A DNA stretch of 64,000 nt from Gigantopelta aegis (GCF_016097555.1 NC_054699.1:4612666-4676665), one strand, 5' to 3'. Positions 23,901 to 34,112 are shown, numbered from the stretch's first letter. Numbers and translations: made by a program. The notes: generated by a model not told the origin, from the sequence alone.

Positions 23901-26900
23901 AAGACAAACATAGTGGTGAACCGATTATCTCCCCCTTGTCACCTGATTAACTTGAACTATAGATAGACAAACATAGTGGTGAACCGATTATCTCCCCCTT
24001 GTCACCTGATTAACTTGAACTATAGATAGACAAACATAGTGGTGAACCGATTATCTCCCCCTTGTCACCTGATTAACTTGAACTATAGATAGACAAACAT
24101 AGTGGTGAACCGATTATCTCCCCCTTGTCACCTGATTAACTTGAACTATAAATAGACAAACATAGTGGTGGTCAGGATTTCTGTCAAGAGGGTACACAGG
24201 GTAAAACTGGCTAAAATCTTTGAAAGTAACGGATATATTTCTAGAATTTTTATAGTAAGAGAACTGCTGTTTAAAAGTTGACAAAGTACATGCAATGCAG
24301 TGTCCAATTTAAAATGACTACAAATCCATTACCATGTAGATGGTGCCTCGGTGGTGTAGTGGTTATGCCATCGAACTTGAGGCTGGTAGGTACTGGGTTC
24401 ATATCCCACCTGAGGAAATGGTGGATTTTTCATGCCAGTACTGACACCAACCAAGAGTGAGTGCACTGCTAGACACAATGGGTAGGTGTAAGGCCACATA
24501 CACCGAGTTTCACCCACTTCACGGGTGCGATTATGAGTGCTTCTCCTGAGTGTATGACCCCACAAAGGGGATGATTATCCAGCATGCACTGCAGGTTCTG
24601 TGTACCCCGGACGTGGGTGATACCGAGATAGCTCAACTGACAGCAAATGTGGAGCGAAATGGAAATACTGTTGTTTCACCATTCATCTCATCATCATCCA
24701 TGTTTGTAATGTCCAAAAAACAAAAAATATCTTTGTCTATGTGTTAACTGTTTGTGGTGTTTATTAAAAAAAAAAAAAAAATTAAAATGTAGTAAAGGCA
24801 CTTATGGTCTGTTTTGTTTTTATTATGTAACGAGGTGGTATTTTAGTGATTTTAAGCTACAGTTACTGATCCAAAGTATGAAGCCACTGATTAAAACTCT
24901 ATGCATGTGTGTTTGTACCCTAAAATAATGTTCTGGCAGAAAGCCTGGCTATTAGAACCTCCTGAATGTTTTCATCTGGACATAATGTAAGGTAAATCAG
25001 CTCCAAATACTCACGGCCCCCAGTGATGTGACAACACTTCTCCGTAAAATCTTGTTAGTGAGGCTGGCCATGGATGAAACGGCAGCTGAAACACACAATT
25101 CAGTCAGTATTGGAATGGAATGAAATGAAACCTCGGTACATTTTAAACTACCGCTATTTGATGTCCAATATATGATAATCACAACAGATGGGGGGATAGA
25201 ACACAGTTCCACCACAAGTCATAGGCTAATTTTACTCATTTTGTCATGGTATACTGAGCTCATTTGGTAACATTTTCAATAATCATATAACCTGTATTAC
25301 TATTCGAAAGAGGACCCACTATTTCAATTGCAATGAAAGTACCGGTACACAGCAGCCAGGATATTTCTCTCTCACAAAACAGCTGTCTTCTATTGGTCAA
25401 TCTATGAAATTGTACATTATCAAATAATAGTTTCTTTTCAACTCTTCATTGATGCTCTATGTCATCAACAGCTTACCTGGCACACATTCAGGGAACATTT
25501 GATTTCAAAATTTTGATTAACAGCAGTTCTCTCAGTATGAAAATTAATTAGCAAATAGTATATAACATTTTAGAATTCAGTAGCAATGTCTGAAACTTTC
25601 ATTATGTGTCTGTGATAAATAAGTACATTTTAATTGATCCCACATATAACATTTGCATAATTAACAGAAAATATCGGAATTCTAATACATTGCCAACTGC
25701 ATATAAAATGTTCATTGCATTTTAATTCTAATCGTGATCTACTACTAAAGAAGGTGCAGGACGTTAGCCCAGTAGTAAAGTGCTCTCTTGATGCGTGGCC
25801 GTTCTAGAACCGATCCCTGTTGGTGGGCCCATTGTGCTATTTCTCGTTCCAACCAGTGCACCATGACTGGTATATCAAAGGCTGTGGTATGTGCTATCCT
25901 GTCTGTGGGATGGTACATATAAAAGATCCCTTGCTGCTCATTGAAAAGAATAGTTTGTGAAGTGATGACAGCAGGTTTCCTCCCTCAATATCTGTGTGGT
26001 CCTTAACCATATGTCTGACGCCATATAACCGTAAGTAAAATGTGTTGAGTGCATTGTTAAATAAAACATTTCCTTGTTTCCTTGATACTGAAAAAAAATG
26101 CCCAAGACATATTTCTCAGTGATACTTTCTAAATGACAAACCTCCACTTATGTACAGGGCTGCCAACTGCTCCTTGCCCAGCAAATTAAGAGCTACAGTT
26201 GAGAATGACCACAGGACGTACATATTGCAAGCAAAATGTATAAAACTTATATGACTGAAGGCAGAAAGCACCATAGAAACCACAGATGAATCTGAAATAA
26301 AATTTTAAAAATCATAATCATTTAATGATATATCATTAAAAAGTTAACCATAAAACCAACTGTTTTATGTAATTCAACTTATAAAAAAAAAATTATAATT
26401 ATTACTGGCCCCAATTTTATTTACTGAATTAATTTTATCATGAAAAAATATATGTATTAAAATACTCATGATTCTAGTGCTGTTCAGTATATAGAGTAGA
26501 ATTTCACCGAGTCGAACTTGGAAGGGTTGAATGCACTGCAACTCTCGAACCAAAAAGTAAGTCCCGAGTTAGACTTACATGATGTTGACCGAATGGTTAG
26601 GTCCAACTACTCGGACTTTCTTGAGCTCTGACGGGGTTCGAGTAAACAGGACTCAACTGTATTTAGTTTATCACAGTGACAGAGATACCCCATGGAATAT
26701 TTTCCACCTCCAACATTGTAGGATATGTCTTTTGATCTTTTATTCATGATTTTGTACAATTGAAACCACAGTCGTTGTAATACAAATGGACTCTCACAGA
26801 AAGTCACTTAATATTCTCTATATATATCTATGTACTACAGTGTTTGATATCCCACACATTGAGAACCAATTGGAATATGAAAACAGACAACAGAACAATG

Positions 26901-29900
26901 CATGCCTTGAACAAAGCAAGAAAAAAAAAAAAAAAACCACCAACAGCTTACTAGGATGGCAAGAGAAGTACTTGATGAGAAAGGGGTGCATTGTGGGTAA
27001 TTTCCACAGCATCAAGATCAAGCCGTTGAAAGCTATCAGTCCAGTGACAATCTTCTCACCTGATGACAAACGGTTCCACATAGAGTTTATCTGAAAAGAT
27101 TAATGGAGTTTTGTTATGAAAAATAAGCATTCTTTGATGGAAAGGAAGGAAGGAAATGTTTTATTTAACGATGCACTCAACACATTTTATTTTACAGTTA
27201 TATGGTGTCAGACATATGGTTAAGGACCACACATATATTGAGAGACAAAACCTGCTGTTGCCACTTCATGGGCTACTCTTTTCCGTTAGGAGCAAGGGAT
27301 CTTTTATATGCACCATCCCACAGACAGGATAGTACATACCATGGCCATACCATGCCCCCACCCCAATCCCCAAATGTTAGTGATAAACTCTATCTTCCTC
27401 TTTAGGTGACATATCTGATCATTATTATTATTTAGAAAAAATTGTATTAAAGTAAAGTAGGGCTTGTAAATTTTTTAAATCACTGATCCCATGGCTAGTG
27501 GATTTTATAAAACAGCCTTTGATATATAATTTGTGGTGCACTGGTTGGGAAGGAAAAAAACACACAGAGAATGGGTGCACTGAGATGGTTCGATCCTTTG
27601 ACACAAGCACCTCAGGTGAGCGCTCTACCAACTGAGCTAGATCCCGTCCTCTCGTGATGATGAATATGTTTTAAAAATAAAAACAAAATTATTTTGCATG
27701 TTTGTGATAAAAATAAATTATAATTGCAAATGAAAGAAAAATGAGGCCAATTGTTCCTATATATTTTCCCCCAGCATGATATTTACAGTACTCAGTTTTA
27801 AAGAGACAGACCCTAGTTTTTAAATACTAAGGCATATTGTTCAGTATTAGAGCCGTTATGATCACTGAAATCAAACATTACTTATATTTTATTGTTTAAA
27901 TTTATGGATTTCTGTACAACCGAAATATTTCTGGTCATCCTGGTGTTTCTAATACCACAAAATGCATTTTTAATATTTTTAAAAATGCATGTGCGTCTGA
28001 GAAATAACGGTTACGGAGTCGAGCTCTAGTTAGTTGTTAAGGATATTTCCCTGTTCCAGCATCAGAGACTCTTGTTTCATACTACTGTAAAATTATCCAA
28101 GTGTGTTACAGGTTTGAAGATTAACTAAACTTAGTGTCCAGTTTTACGGGTTGAAACTAGGGTCTACTGCTTTAAGTTATCTGTTTAATCTCACTTGTGA
28201 TCTAAATCCAAAATTCTTCTGTGGTATATACCCGACTACCTGGTCACGTGCTTTCCCCATGCCTTTCAATATCTGGTGTGCATGTGCCCTTATACACTCA
28301 TACTGCCAGATGGTGGCACCAGTAAAACTGAGGCCACAAACCTAAAGAAAATAAAATATAATTAAATATTGTTAGTGCTAATTTTTTACATTTTGTAATG
28401 TTTTAGCTCTAGTGCTTAAGACATCACACACACACAGGGTTTACCTCAGGATTTTTGTTAACGAGTTTTGGCAAAAATGTTGGATGTAAACTGAGCCCTC
28501 ATAGGGAGAGAAAATGCTTTGTTAAGAACTTATAAATTGATATTTAATTAATATTTATTTACATGTGTAATGGAAAATCACTTCCCCTGCCCATCATTAT
28601 GACCCACCAAAAAATCCACACACACACATTTGTTTGACACATAGGAGTTAAAACTTTGTTTTGTTTAACGACATAACTAGAGCACTTTGATTAATTAATC
28701 ATCAAAACAATGGATGTCAAACATTTGTTAATTGTGACATGAAGTTTTAAGAGGCTACCTGCTACATTTTTACTTTAATTGTGACAGGAAGTTTTAAGAG
28801 GCTACCTGCTACATTTTTACTTTAATTCTGACATAAAGTTTTAAGAGGCTACCTGCTACATTTTTACTATAATTGTGACAGGAAGTTTTAAGAGGCTACC
28901 TGCTACATTTTTACTATAATTGCGACATGACGTTTTAAGAGGCTACCTGCTACATTGTTACTTTAATTGTGACATGAAGTTTTATGAGGCTACCTGCTAC
29001 ATTTTTACTTTAATTGTGACAGGAAGTTTTTAGAGGCTACCTGCTTACTTTAATTGTGACAGGAAGTTTTTAGAGGCTACCTGCTACATTTTTACTTTAA
29101 TTGTGACAGGAAGTTTTATGAGGCTACCTGCTACATTTTTACTTTAATTGTGACAGGAAGTTTTAAGAGGCTACCTGCTACATTTTTACTATAATTGTGA
29201 CATGAAGTTTTAAGAGGCTACCTGCTACATTTTTGCTTTAATTGTGACAGGAAGTTTTTAGAGGCTACCTGCTTACTTTAATTGTGACAGGAAGTTTTTA
29301 GAGGCTACCTGCTACATTTTTACTTTAATTGTGACAGGAAGTTTTTAGAGGCTACCTGCTACATTTTTACTATAATTGTGACAGGAAGTTTTTAGAGGCT
29401 ACCTGCTACATTTTTACTTTAATTGTGACAGGAAGTTTTTAGAGGCTACCTGCTACATTTTTACTTTAGTAGCACAGGATCTTTTATACAGTGGAACTCC
29501 TCTAAACCGGACACCCAGTAACCAAGTAAAATGTCTGGTTTTAGAGGTGTCCAGTTTAGAGAGGTTCTCTTCTGTACAGATATTTAAAAAGGGGTCACGA
29601 AAAACATCCAGTTTTTAGGGAATTCCAGTTTACAGAGGGGTCCAGTTTTGAGAGGTTTCACTGCATGTATTTTCCCACAGACAGGACAGCACATACCACA
29701 ATCTTTGATATACTTGTCGTTGTGCACTGAGGGGACAGGAAAAAACCCAATCAGAGTGTGGTTCCACCAAGAGGATTTGATCCTTTGATCCAAGCACCTT
29801 AGGTGAGCACCCTACCAACTGAACTAAATCCCTCCTGTACACGTATTGACCAAGACACTACTGGCACACCCATTTTTGTACACATACCGTAATTTTGTTC

Positions 29901-30178
29901 ATAGAAAATGTAAACTCACAGCCACTGTAAAACAGAACGGTTTAAACAGCAGGGAAGCTCTGCCATCTTGACGAGACTGTTCTTTGACTTGCAATCTCCT
30001 CTGTGATTTGAAACTTCGTACTACACGAAAGTTAGACAGCAGTCCATGATTGTCAGACCTGATACACGATGATCCCCGACAGAGGGTGGAACTTCCACTT
30101 TGAGGAAGAATGTTTTGGCGACAAATGACATGAGTTCCTGAGTGGCTCCAACATTTCTGCACACATTGAGAAATCTCA
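17852..30178 (-). CDS. PARL: PARL: mitochondrial rhomboid intramembrane protease (eight exons, first coding exon not found)
   Basis: Eight minus-strand exons join in phase to 352 residues plus stop: 30178-29920, 28341-28195, 27090-26952, 26291-26142, 25085-25015, 21539-21429, 20620-20523, 17936-17852. PARL is an inner mitochondrial membrane rhomboid serine protease; in mammals it cleaves PINK1, PGAM5 and similar substrates. Diagnostic blocks in order: [44 protein letters not shown], the catalytic serine motif SLGASGAL (formed across an exon junction), and the catalytic histidine block [12 protein letters not shown] in the last membrane helix, ending [15 protein letters not shown]. The serine and histidine of the dyad are both present. 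The first exon found opens with the last base of a codon and has no in-frame Met, so a small upstream exon with the start and part of the mitochondrial presequence is missing; I could not place it. Length is close to the vertebrate protein (about 379). I am sure of the family and quite sure of orthology. Confidence 0.93.
18719..18803. repeat. Palindrome at the edge of the 71-bp satellite
   Basis: Left arm tagatttgcgggtgttattg is the reverse complement of the satellite segment at 18779-18798 on the right arm; arms are about 35 bp with a loop of about 13. The right arm is the first satellite copy, cut by the N gap. Confidence 0.85.
18804..19003. other. Assembly gap of 200 N
   Basis: Exactly 200 undetermined bases inside the satellite; the round length suggests a placeholder, so the true array length is unknown. 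Confidence 0.97.
19004..20149. repeat. 71-bp satellite, about 16 copies in a PARL intron
   Basis: The unit runs tagacaataacacccgcaaa, tctaaaacatccatatgg, ttatctcctaactagtagct, aatgatcatcaaa. Copies are nearly identical. Variants (aaaaat versus aaacat; gttcat versus gatcat) are grouped, with aaacat copies homogeneous at the right end, which implies local spread. A (TGAA)n tract follows at about 20263-20347. Confidence 0.95.
20380..20515 (-). mobile_element. SINE head 3 fragment beside a PARL exon
   Basis: Core and head 3 in reverse (gcacataccagcacctttga, then cacctcaggcgagtgctat). It ends within a few bases of the splice donor at 20517-20522. Confidence 0.6.
20523..20620 (-). CDS. PARL: PARL exon with catalytic histidine
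   Basis: Begins in phase after ttctctacag, encodes [20 protein letters not shown] then [12 protein letters not shown], and ends with two bases of the Ile codon before GTAAGT. The conserved HAAHLGG block carries the rhomboid catalytic His. Confidence 0.93.
20700..21345 (-). repeat. Dispersed repeat (inverse of 8866-9490) with internal tandem duplication
   Basis: A block of about 145 bp with gacttaggagatacaaaaa and gacgacaatagtaacatacc is present twice in tandem (20727-20858 and 20859-20985). The 21112-21345 half matches 8866-9085 inverted. Confidence 0.6.
21429..21539 (-). CDS. PARL: PARL exon
   Basis: 37 codons in phase 0 after gtttgttgcag: [20 protein letters not shown], then [17 protein letters not shown] and a GTGAGT donor. 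It supplies the Ser-Gly after GA of the previous exon, completing the GxSG catalytic motif. Confidence 0.93.
21661..21790 (+). mobile_element. SINE family C head fragment
   Basis: Head ccagcctcggtggcgtaatg with B-box-like segment and gagtgagttcttaagggctc; tail absent. Confidence 0.65.
21900..22105 (+). mobile_element. SINE-like fragment, tail D
   Basis: Shares gagtttcacccacttta and gtgtatgaccccaca with the copy at 24342, so it is a second copy of a different tail. Nothing further is recognised to 22585 apart from a poly-C run near 22346-22363. Confidence 0.5.
22638..23113. mobile_element. TIR element (Harbinger-type MITE candidate), copy 1
   Basis: About 476 bp. Left end ggtctcactacacagat and right end atctgtgtagtgagacc are perfect 17-bp inverted repeats. 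The outer flanks of the pair are tta and tta within the 63-bp satellite, as expected for a 3-bp TTA target duplication. No transposase is encoded. Confidence 0.75.
23114..23585. mobile_element. TIR element, copy 2 in direct tandem
   Basis: Nearly identical to copy 1 at a 476-bp offset (one visible difference, acctgt at 23027 versus acccgt at 23503) and joined to it by gagacc-ataa-ggtctc. The identity implies a very recent duplication. Confidence 0.75.
24342..24610 (+). mobile_element. SINE, family C head with tail D
   Basis: Head ggtgcctcggtggtgtagtg, B-box-like gggttcatatcccacc, tail with gagtttcacccacttcacgg and gtatgaccccacaaagggga. Confidence 0.6.
25015..25085 (-). CDS. PARL: PARL exon
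   Basis: 71 bp after gtgtttcag. It encodes [20 protein letters not shown] then LGA and ends at GTGAGT; its first two bases complete an Ala codon. Confidence 0.92.
25753..26083 (+). mobile_element. SINE, head 1 + tail A
   Basis: Full-length plus copy: head gacgttagcccagtagtaaa, core gggatggtacatataaaaga, tail gtaaaatgtgttgagtgcat and aaacatttcctt. Lies in a PARL intron 59 bp from an exon. Confidence 0.85.
26142..26291 (-). CDS. PARL: PARL exon with first membrane helices of the rhomboid core
   Basis: 150 bp after tttatttcag: [20 protein letters not shown] then [20 protein letters not shown] and QLAALYISG. This matches the PARL block with [15 protein letters not shown] spacing. Confidence 0.95.
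26952..27090 (-). CDS. PARL: PARL exon
   Basis: 139 bp after cttttcag: [20 protein letters not shown] then [20 protein letters not shown] and YFSCHP. The donor is GTAAGC; the last base starts the next Asn codon. Confidence 0.95.
27139..27345 (-). mobile_element. SINE, tail A, 5' truncated
   Basis: Reverse copy with the tail at left (ggaaatgttttatttaacga) and core at right. The tRNA head is absent. Confidence 0.75.
27505..27650 (-). mobile_element. SINE head 3 fragment
   Basis: Reverse core end (ttgtggtgcactggttggga) followed by head 3 with cacctcaggtgagcgctcta and ccaactgagctagatcccg. Confidence 0.65.
27793..28175. repeat. MITE-like repeat with gacagaccctagtttt ends
   Basis: Left end agagacagaccctagttttt and right end aactagggtctactgcttt are roughly inverted. 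Internal sequence matches 43973-44330 in the opposite orientation (gtacaaccgaaatatttctg versus its complement). The right end lies 20 bp from a PARL exon. Confidence 0.65.
28195..28341 (-). CDS. PARL: PARL exon
   Basis: 49 codons in phase 0 after ttttctttag: [20 protein letters not shown] through [13 protein letters not shown]. The donor is GTGAGA. ATIWQYE is conserved in animal PARL. Confidence 0.93.
28734..29467. repeat. 47-bp tandem repeat, about 15 copies
   Basis: The unit runs aattgtgacaggaagtttta, agaggctacctgctacat, ttttacttt. It corresponds to the SINE segment between the tail-B motif gtcaaacatttg and agtagcaagggatc. Two copies share a deletion of acattt. Confidence 0.93.
29488..29665. 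mobile_element. MITE with ccggacac-type inverted repeats (pogo/Tigger-like candidate)
   Basis: Left end cagtggaactcctctaaacc, right end ggtccagttttgagaggttt then cactg, imperfectly inverted over about 27 bp. The left flank is TA. Family call is by general resemblance only. Confidence 0.55.
29920..30178 (-). CDS. PARL: PARL exon 2 (N-terminal region)
   Basis: 259 bp after a pyrimidine-rich acceptor (ttattcttctattcaacag): one base of a split codon, then 86 codons including [20 protein letters not shown] and [13 protein letters not shown], donor GTGAGT. Basic and Ser-rich, as expected for the matrix-facing, processed N-terminus. It is less conserved than the core, so its exact left boundary is slightly less certain. 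Confidence 0.85.
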
Positions 30179-30207
30179 CTGTTGAATAGAAGAATAAAGT
30201 CATATAT

Positions 30208-30540
30208 TACTCTTCAAAAAAAGTAGGAGAACCTCAAATATTAATGTTAATATCAACTATTAGACCGAACATACGTTTTGACCACAGACATCCTAGTAAA
30301 GAACGTTCAGGTCTGTTTATCAACACACCGAAATACATTCCATATCACACAGTTGCCCTGTACACATGAGTGGGGTGTCATTCTCGATTTTGACAATTTC
30401 CAGGAAGGTCCATTAATCACTGTGGAACATTATTTCTGTCAATCTTTTTCATTCTGTTGATCATACAGTTGTTATTATTTTGTTTTTAGTTATTTTTATT
30501 GTCTGAATTTGCTATTTACTGATAAAAAAACGTCAACTTT
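30208..30540 (+). mobile_element. Left-end relic of a Tc1/mariner-like element
   Basis: Starts with tactcttcaaaaaaag, the same first 16 bases as the intact Tc1 element at 35610. No right end or transposase was found. It lies 30 bp upstream of the PARL exon-2 acceptor. The right limit is a guess. Confidence 0.45.
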
Positions 30541-30976
30541 CAAATTTCACTTCTGACCCCAATCATCCTTCAAGATCTTTGGTGGTCATAAAACCTACTG
30601 TAATACTGAACTACCGGTTATAATGTTTGCTCAATTACACATGTAATTCACTATTATCATATAACTATTCCCCACAGCTAATATACCTTACAATTTTGGC
30701 AATTGTAAATTCTTATTAGAGTTCCCAATATGATCATGCATGCAAAGCACTAAAATTCAAAATAAGGTGCTGTAACCAGAATTCTTGGTTACTTTGGGTA
30801 TAAATTAAAAATATATTTCCATTGTCCTGGGGACCTACAGACATCAGTGTTTAATGAGAGCTATTACTTACACTCCCCATCACTCCCCCGTGGATAGTAG
30901 TTTTTATCTCCCCTTAGCGTATGAATTTATATAGCATCAATATGGCAATATCTTAAATGGCTCCTCATAATGTATC

Positions 30977-31190
30977 CAGACAGTGCACCACGATTGGTAC
31001 ATCAAAGACCATGGTATGTGCTATCCTATCTATGAGATGGTACATATAAATGATCCCTGGCTGCTAATCAAAAAGAGTAACCACTAAGGTTTCCTCCCTT
31101 AATATCTGCGTGGTCCTTAACCATATGTCCAACGCCATATAACTGTAAATAAAATGTGTTGAGTGCATTGTTAACTAAACCATTTCCTTC
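30977..31190 (+). mobile_element. SINE, tail A, 5' truncated
   Basis: Begins in the core (cagtgcaccacgattggtac) and runs to aaaccatttcctt; no tRNA head. Confidence 0.75.
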
Positions 31191-31203
31191 AGTGGGGAAC
31201 AAT

Positions 31204-31400
31204 GAATTACTCTCTTCAATCAGGTCCATGTCAAGAACTGGGACTATAGAATATGCATGTAGTCTTGTAAATTACTCTCTTCAATCAGGTACATGTCAAG
31301 AACTGGGACTATAGAATATGCATGTAGTCTTGTAAATTACTCTCTTCAATCAGGTCCATGTCAAGAACTGGGCTATAGAATATGCATGTAGTCTTGTAAA
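31204..31400. repeat. 65-bp tandem repeat, 3 copies
   Basis: The unit contains aattactctcttcaatcagg, catgtcaagaactgggacta and tagaatatgcatgtagtctt. It sits between two SINE pieces. Confidence 0.85.
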
Positions 31401-31411
31401 TTAAATTATAT

Positions 31412-31607
31412 TTAGCCCTTTGTTGAACCAGTTATGGATCACTGGTCAGTGCAAGTGGTTTACACCTACCCATTGAGCCTTGCGGGGCACTCACTCAGGG
31501 TTTAGAGTCGATATCTGGATTAAAAATCTCATGCCTCGACTGGGATCCAAATCCAGTACCTACCAGCCTGTAGACCGGTGGCCTAACCATGACGCCACTG
31601 AGGCCAG
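31412..31607 (-). mobile_element. SINE head 2 fragment
   Basis: Reverse copy of head 2 (ccaaatccagtacctaccag, then cctaaccatgacgccactga) with the start of the core. The open frame that crosses it into unique sequence is not supported as a gene. Confidence 0.7.
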
Positions 31608-31809
31608 TGAGTCACTAGAAAGAGATCCATGGAAACATCCACTATTTGCCAAATGCCCATTCGACTGCTTTTTGCAGAGATACGGCCCTGATCATGTAAA
31701 TTATGGTTGTGTCATTCAGATTACTTTGGATGTTCCATCAATTGCCTTAAAACATATATCAGAAAAAAACCTATGCAGTTTGATGGTAATTTGTAAAGAA
31801 CTTCTTTTT

Positions 31810-32345
31810 TAATTTACACTGCACTTTTACCCCCAATAGAATGTTATTTGAGATGGTATGGGTTTAAAACTTAATAAATTAATATGTTTTTATATGAATT
31901 TTATCTTTATTCATTATGTTGGTGTTGTTAAACTATAGAACATGTTCTACATCTTCTGCTGCCAGATCTATAGAGTGTTTTGTCATATTCGATTCAGTAT
32001 CAGTGTGTTTCTTTTCTAACTAGTACCATACTCACCAGACCTTAAAATCGATGGTCGCCCAACAGGACTACCTATGTAAAATTCTATAGTCGCCCTTAGT
32101 CAATAAAGGTCGCCACGGGCAACTGCTAATTTTCAACCCTGCTTACCTTCAAAGTACTCAGGTTAGGTTTCTTCCTACAGTGTGTGTGTAAATTAGTGAT
32201 TAGTATGTGAAATATTAACAAACTCAAAAATTATCAATGTTAAGGTATTTAATGTCAATCACAGAATTATTGTTTTATTACAGAAAGAATCTTTGCCTAC
32301 TTGGTGGTGGGCAAAATGTTGGATTTTCATTATGGACTTGTCTCT
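31810..32345. other. No feature recognised
   Basis: AT-rich spacer without coding pattern or clear repeat. Confidence 0.45.
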
Positions 32346-32349
32346 GTAA

Positions 32350-32737
32350 AGTTTGTTTTATTTAACGATGCCACTAGAGCACGTTGATTTTTGATCTTAT
32401 CATTGGCTATTGGACGTCAAACATATGGTCATTCTGACATTGTTTTTTAGAGGAAACCCACTGTCGTCACATAGGCTACTCTTTTATGACAGGCAGCAAG
32501 GGATCTTTTATTTGCACTTCCCACAGGCAGGACAGCACAAACCATGGCCTTTGTTGAACCAGTTATGGATCACTGGTTGGTGCAAGTGGTTTACACCTAC
32601 CCATTGAGCCTTAAAGAGCACTCACTCAGGGTTTGGAGTCAGTGTCTGGATTAAAAATCCCATGCCTCGACTGGGATCCGAACCCAGTAGCTACCAGCCT
32701 GTAGACCGATGGCCTAACCATGACGCCACCGAGGCCG
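32350..32737 (-). mobile_element. SINE, head 2 + tail B
   Basis: Tail B at left (gtttgttttatttaacgatg), core in the middle, head 2 at right (gggatccgaacccagtagct, cctaaccatgacgccaccga). Same head as the 40579 copy but a different tail. Confidence 0.8.
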
Positions 32738-33102
32738 ATATAGGACTTGTCGCTGATGACAATAAATAATAATAAAGGTTCTGTCAAAAACCATCTACAT
32801 GTAGCTCTCGAACGACGTGTGAATGTGTGGAGGAGTCTAGACTGTCTTTTGAGTGAAGTTTATAGAGGTCTTGGAGCAATGAATTCCCAACCCATCCACC
32901 CTCTCTGCACACACACACACACAAATGTACTCTCCATTCTGACTATGTATTATAGTTAATACACTTGATAATTTCCACTATCCCAGAAGAAAAAATCATG
33001 AGTCGGCATTGTCGGATTTATCAAACTTGGATTGTTAGAAAAACAATCTTTATTTAACAACACCTCTGCACATTTTTAAACTTGAGCTATTTGACACCTA
33101 AT

Positions 33103-33283
33103 ACATCCTACAGAACTGCCCACACCTGGAAGAGAACCTTCATAAAGTTTGGACAAACGACACATCCCTCAATATCACTCTTTGGACCTATCAACGACCT
33201 CCAGAACACGTCACATTTCGTCATCACATCCGGATCATTGATCTAAATACAGCCAAATCTTGATTGAACGCAGAAGAAGAAGA
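33103..33283 (+). mobile_element. Possible 5'-truncated LINE 3' end
   Basis: Flanked by near-direct repeats acacctaatacat (left, about 33092) and acacctaacat (right, 33283). A frame reads HTWKRTFIKFGQTTHPSISL to a stop and ends in a (GAA)n tail. The insertion form is LINE-like; no domain is diagnostic. Confidence 0.4.
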
Positions 33284-33848
33284 CACCTAACATGTGGATA
33301 TTGGGTAGGACTTTGGCACGGTCACGTATAAAGAACATTATAAATACTTATAATAAACAGTTAGGGTTAGGGTTAGTGACAATGCCAAAGGAAAGTCCTT
33401 CCGGATATTACAACACTAGATTGGGACAGGCGGGCGGCGGGGGAGGACAAACGTCCACCGAGGGCGATAGATCCTGCTACCAGTGGCACATCAAGCAAGT
33501 ATTACTTGGAAGTGAGCACGCGCTTCGACACAGGTCGACTGAACTACATTGAACATTCTGGTGTCGTAAAAGCTTTTTAAAATGTATAAAGTTAAAATAT
33601 GACATAAATATTTCTGTGGTAACAAAATTATCTGCCACACCTGCGGATACTATTTCTAACAGCACACCCAAACAAGGTACGCAGAGATAAACACGACATT
33701 TGACATTAGTATCATTACATCAGGACACACAAAATTACTAGAGTTATCTTTCCTTATTCTACACACGTTCTTCTTCTCCTTTCGTGTTTATTTTCCTTCA
33801 CTTCTTGAAGACCCCCCAAAATGGGCAGTGTTATTAGCATACTGAATA

Positions 33849-34112
33849 GAAAAAAGGAAGTATTCAGCACATTTTAATTAAGGTTAGGATATGCTGTCTC
33901 TCATATGGTTTAGTAGCACAACGATATTGAAAAAGGAATATCGCCACACCATGGGCTACTCTTTTCGTTTAGCAGCAAGTTTTTATTTTTAATAATCACC
34001 ATTCGACAGACAGAATAGTACAAAGCACGGCCTTTATTACACCAGTTGTACATTCATCTAGGAAGGGGGGCGGGGGGGGGGGGGGAGTCGATCCTAGACT
34101 GATCGCACATCT
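33849..34112 (-). mobile_element. Old diverged SINE, tail A
   Basis: Recognisable by tcagcacattttaattaagg, ccatgggctactcttttcgt and gtcgatcctagactgatcgc, with many differences and a poly-G run near 34069-34084. Confidence 0.6.

Larger units (their letters stand above)
22590..24170. repeat. 63-bp satellite, interrupted by the TIR pair
   Basis: The unit runs tagacaaacatagtggtgaa, ccgattatctcccccttg, tcacctgattaacttgaact, atag. One partial unit precedes the TIR pair (22590-22637) and about 9 follow (23586-24170). Confidence 0.93.
28651..29836 (-). mobile_element. SINE (head 3 + tail B) swollen by a tandem repeat and carrying a nested MITE
   Basis: Tail B at 28651-28733, a 47-bp tandem array at 28734-29467, the rest of the body at 29468-29487, a nested TIR element at 29488-29665, then the SINE core and head 3 to 29836. 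Total length is about 1.2 kb against about 280 bp for a normal copy. Confidence 0.75.

Noticed and set aside
31480-31812. 110-codon plus frame
   Set aside because: Starts in a SINE head and runs into unmatched sequence; no domain or splice support.
33360-33380. Telomere-like ttagggttaggg
   Set aside because: Only two to three units; too short to claim an interstitial telomere.
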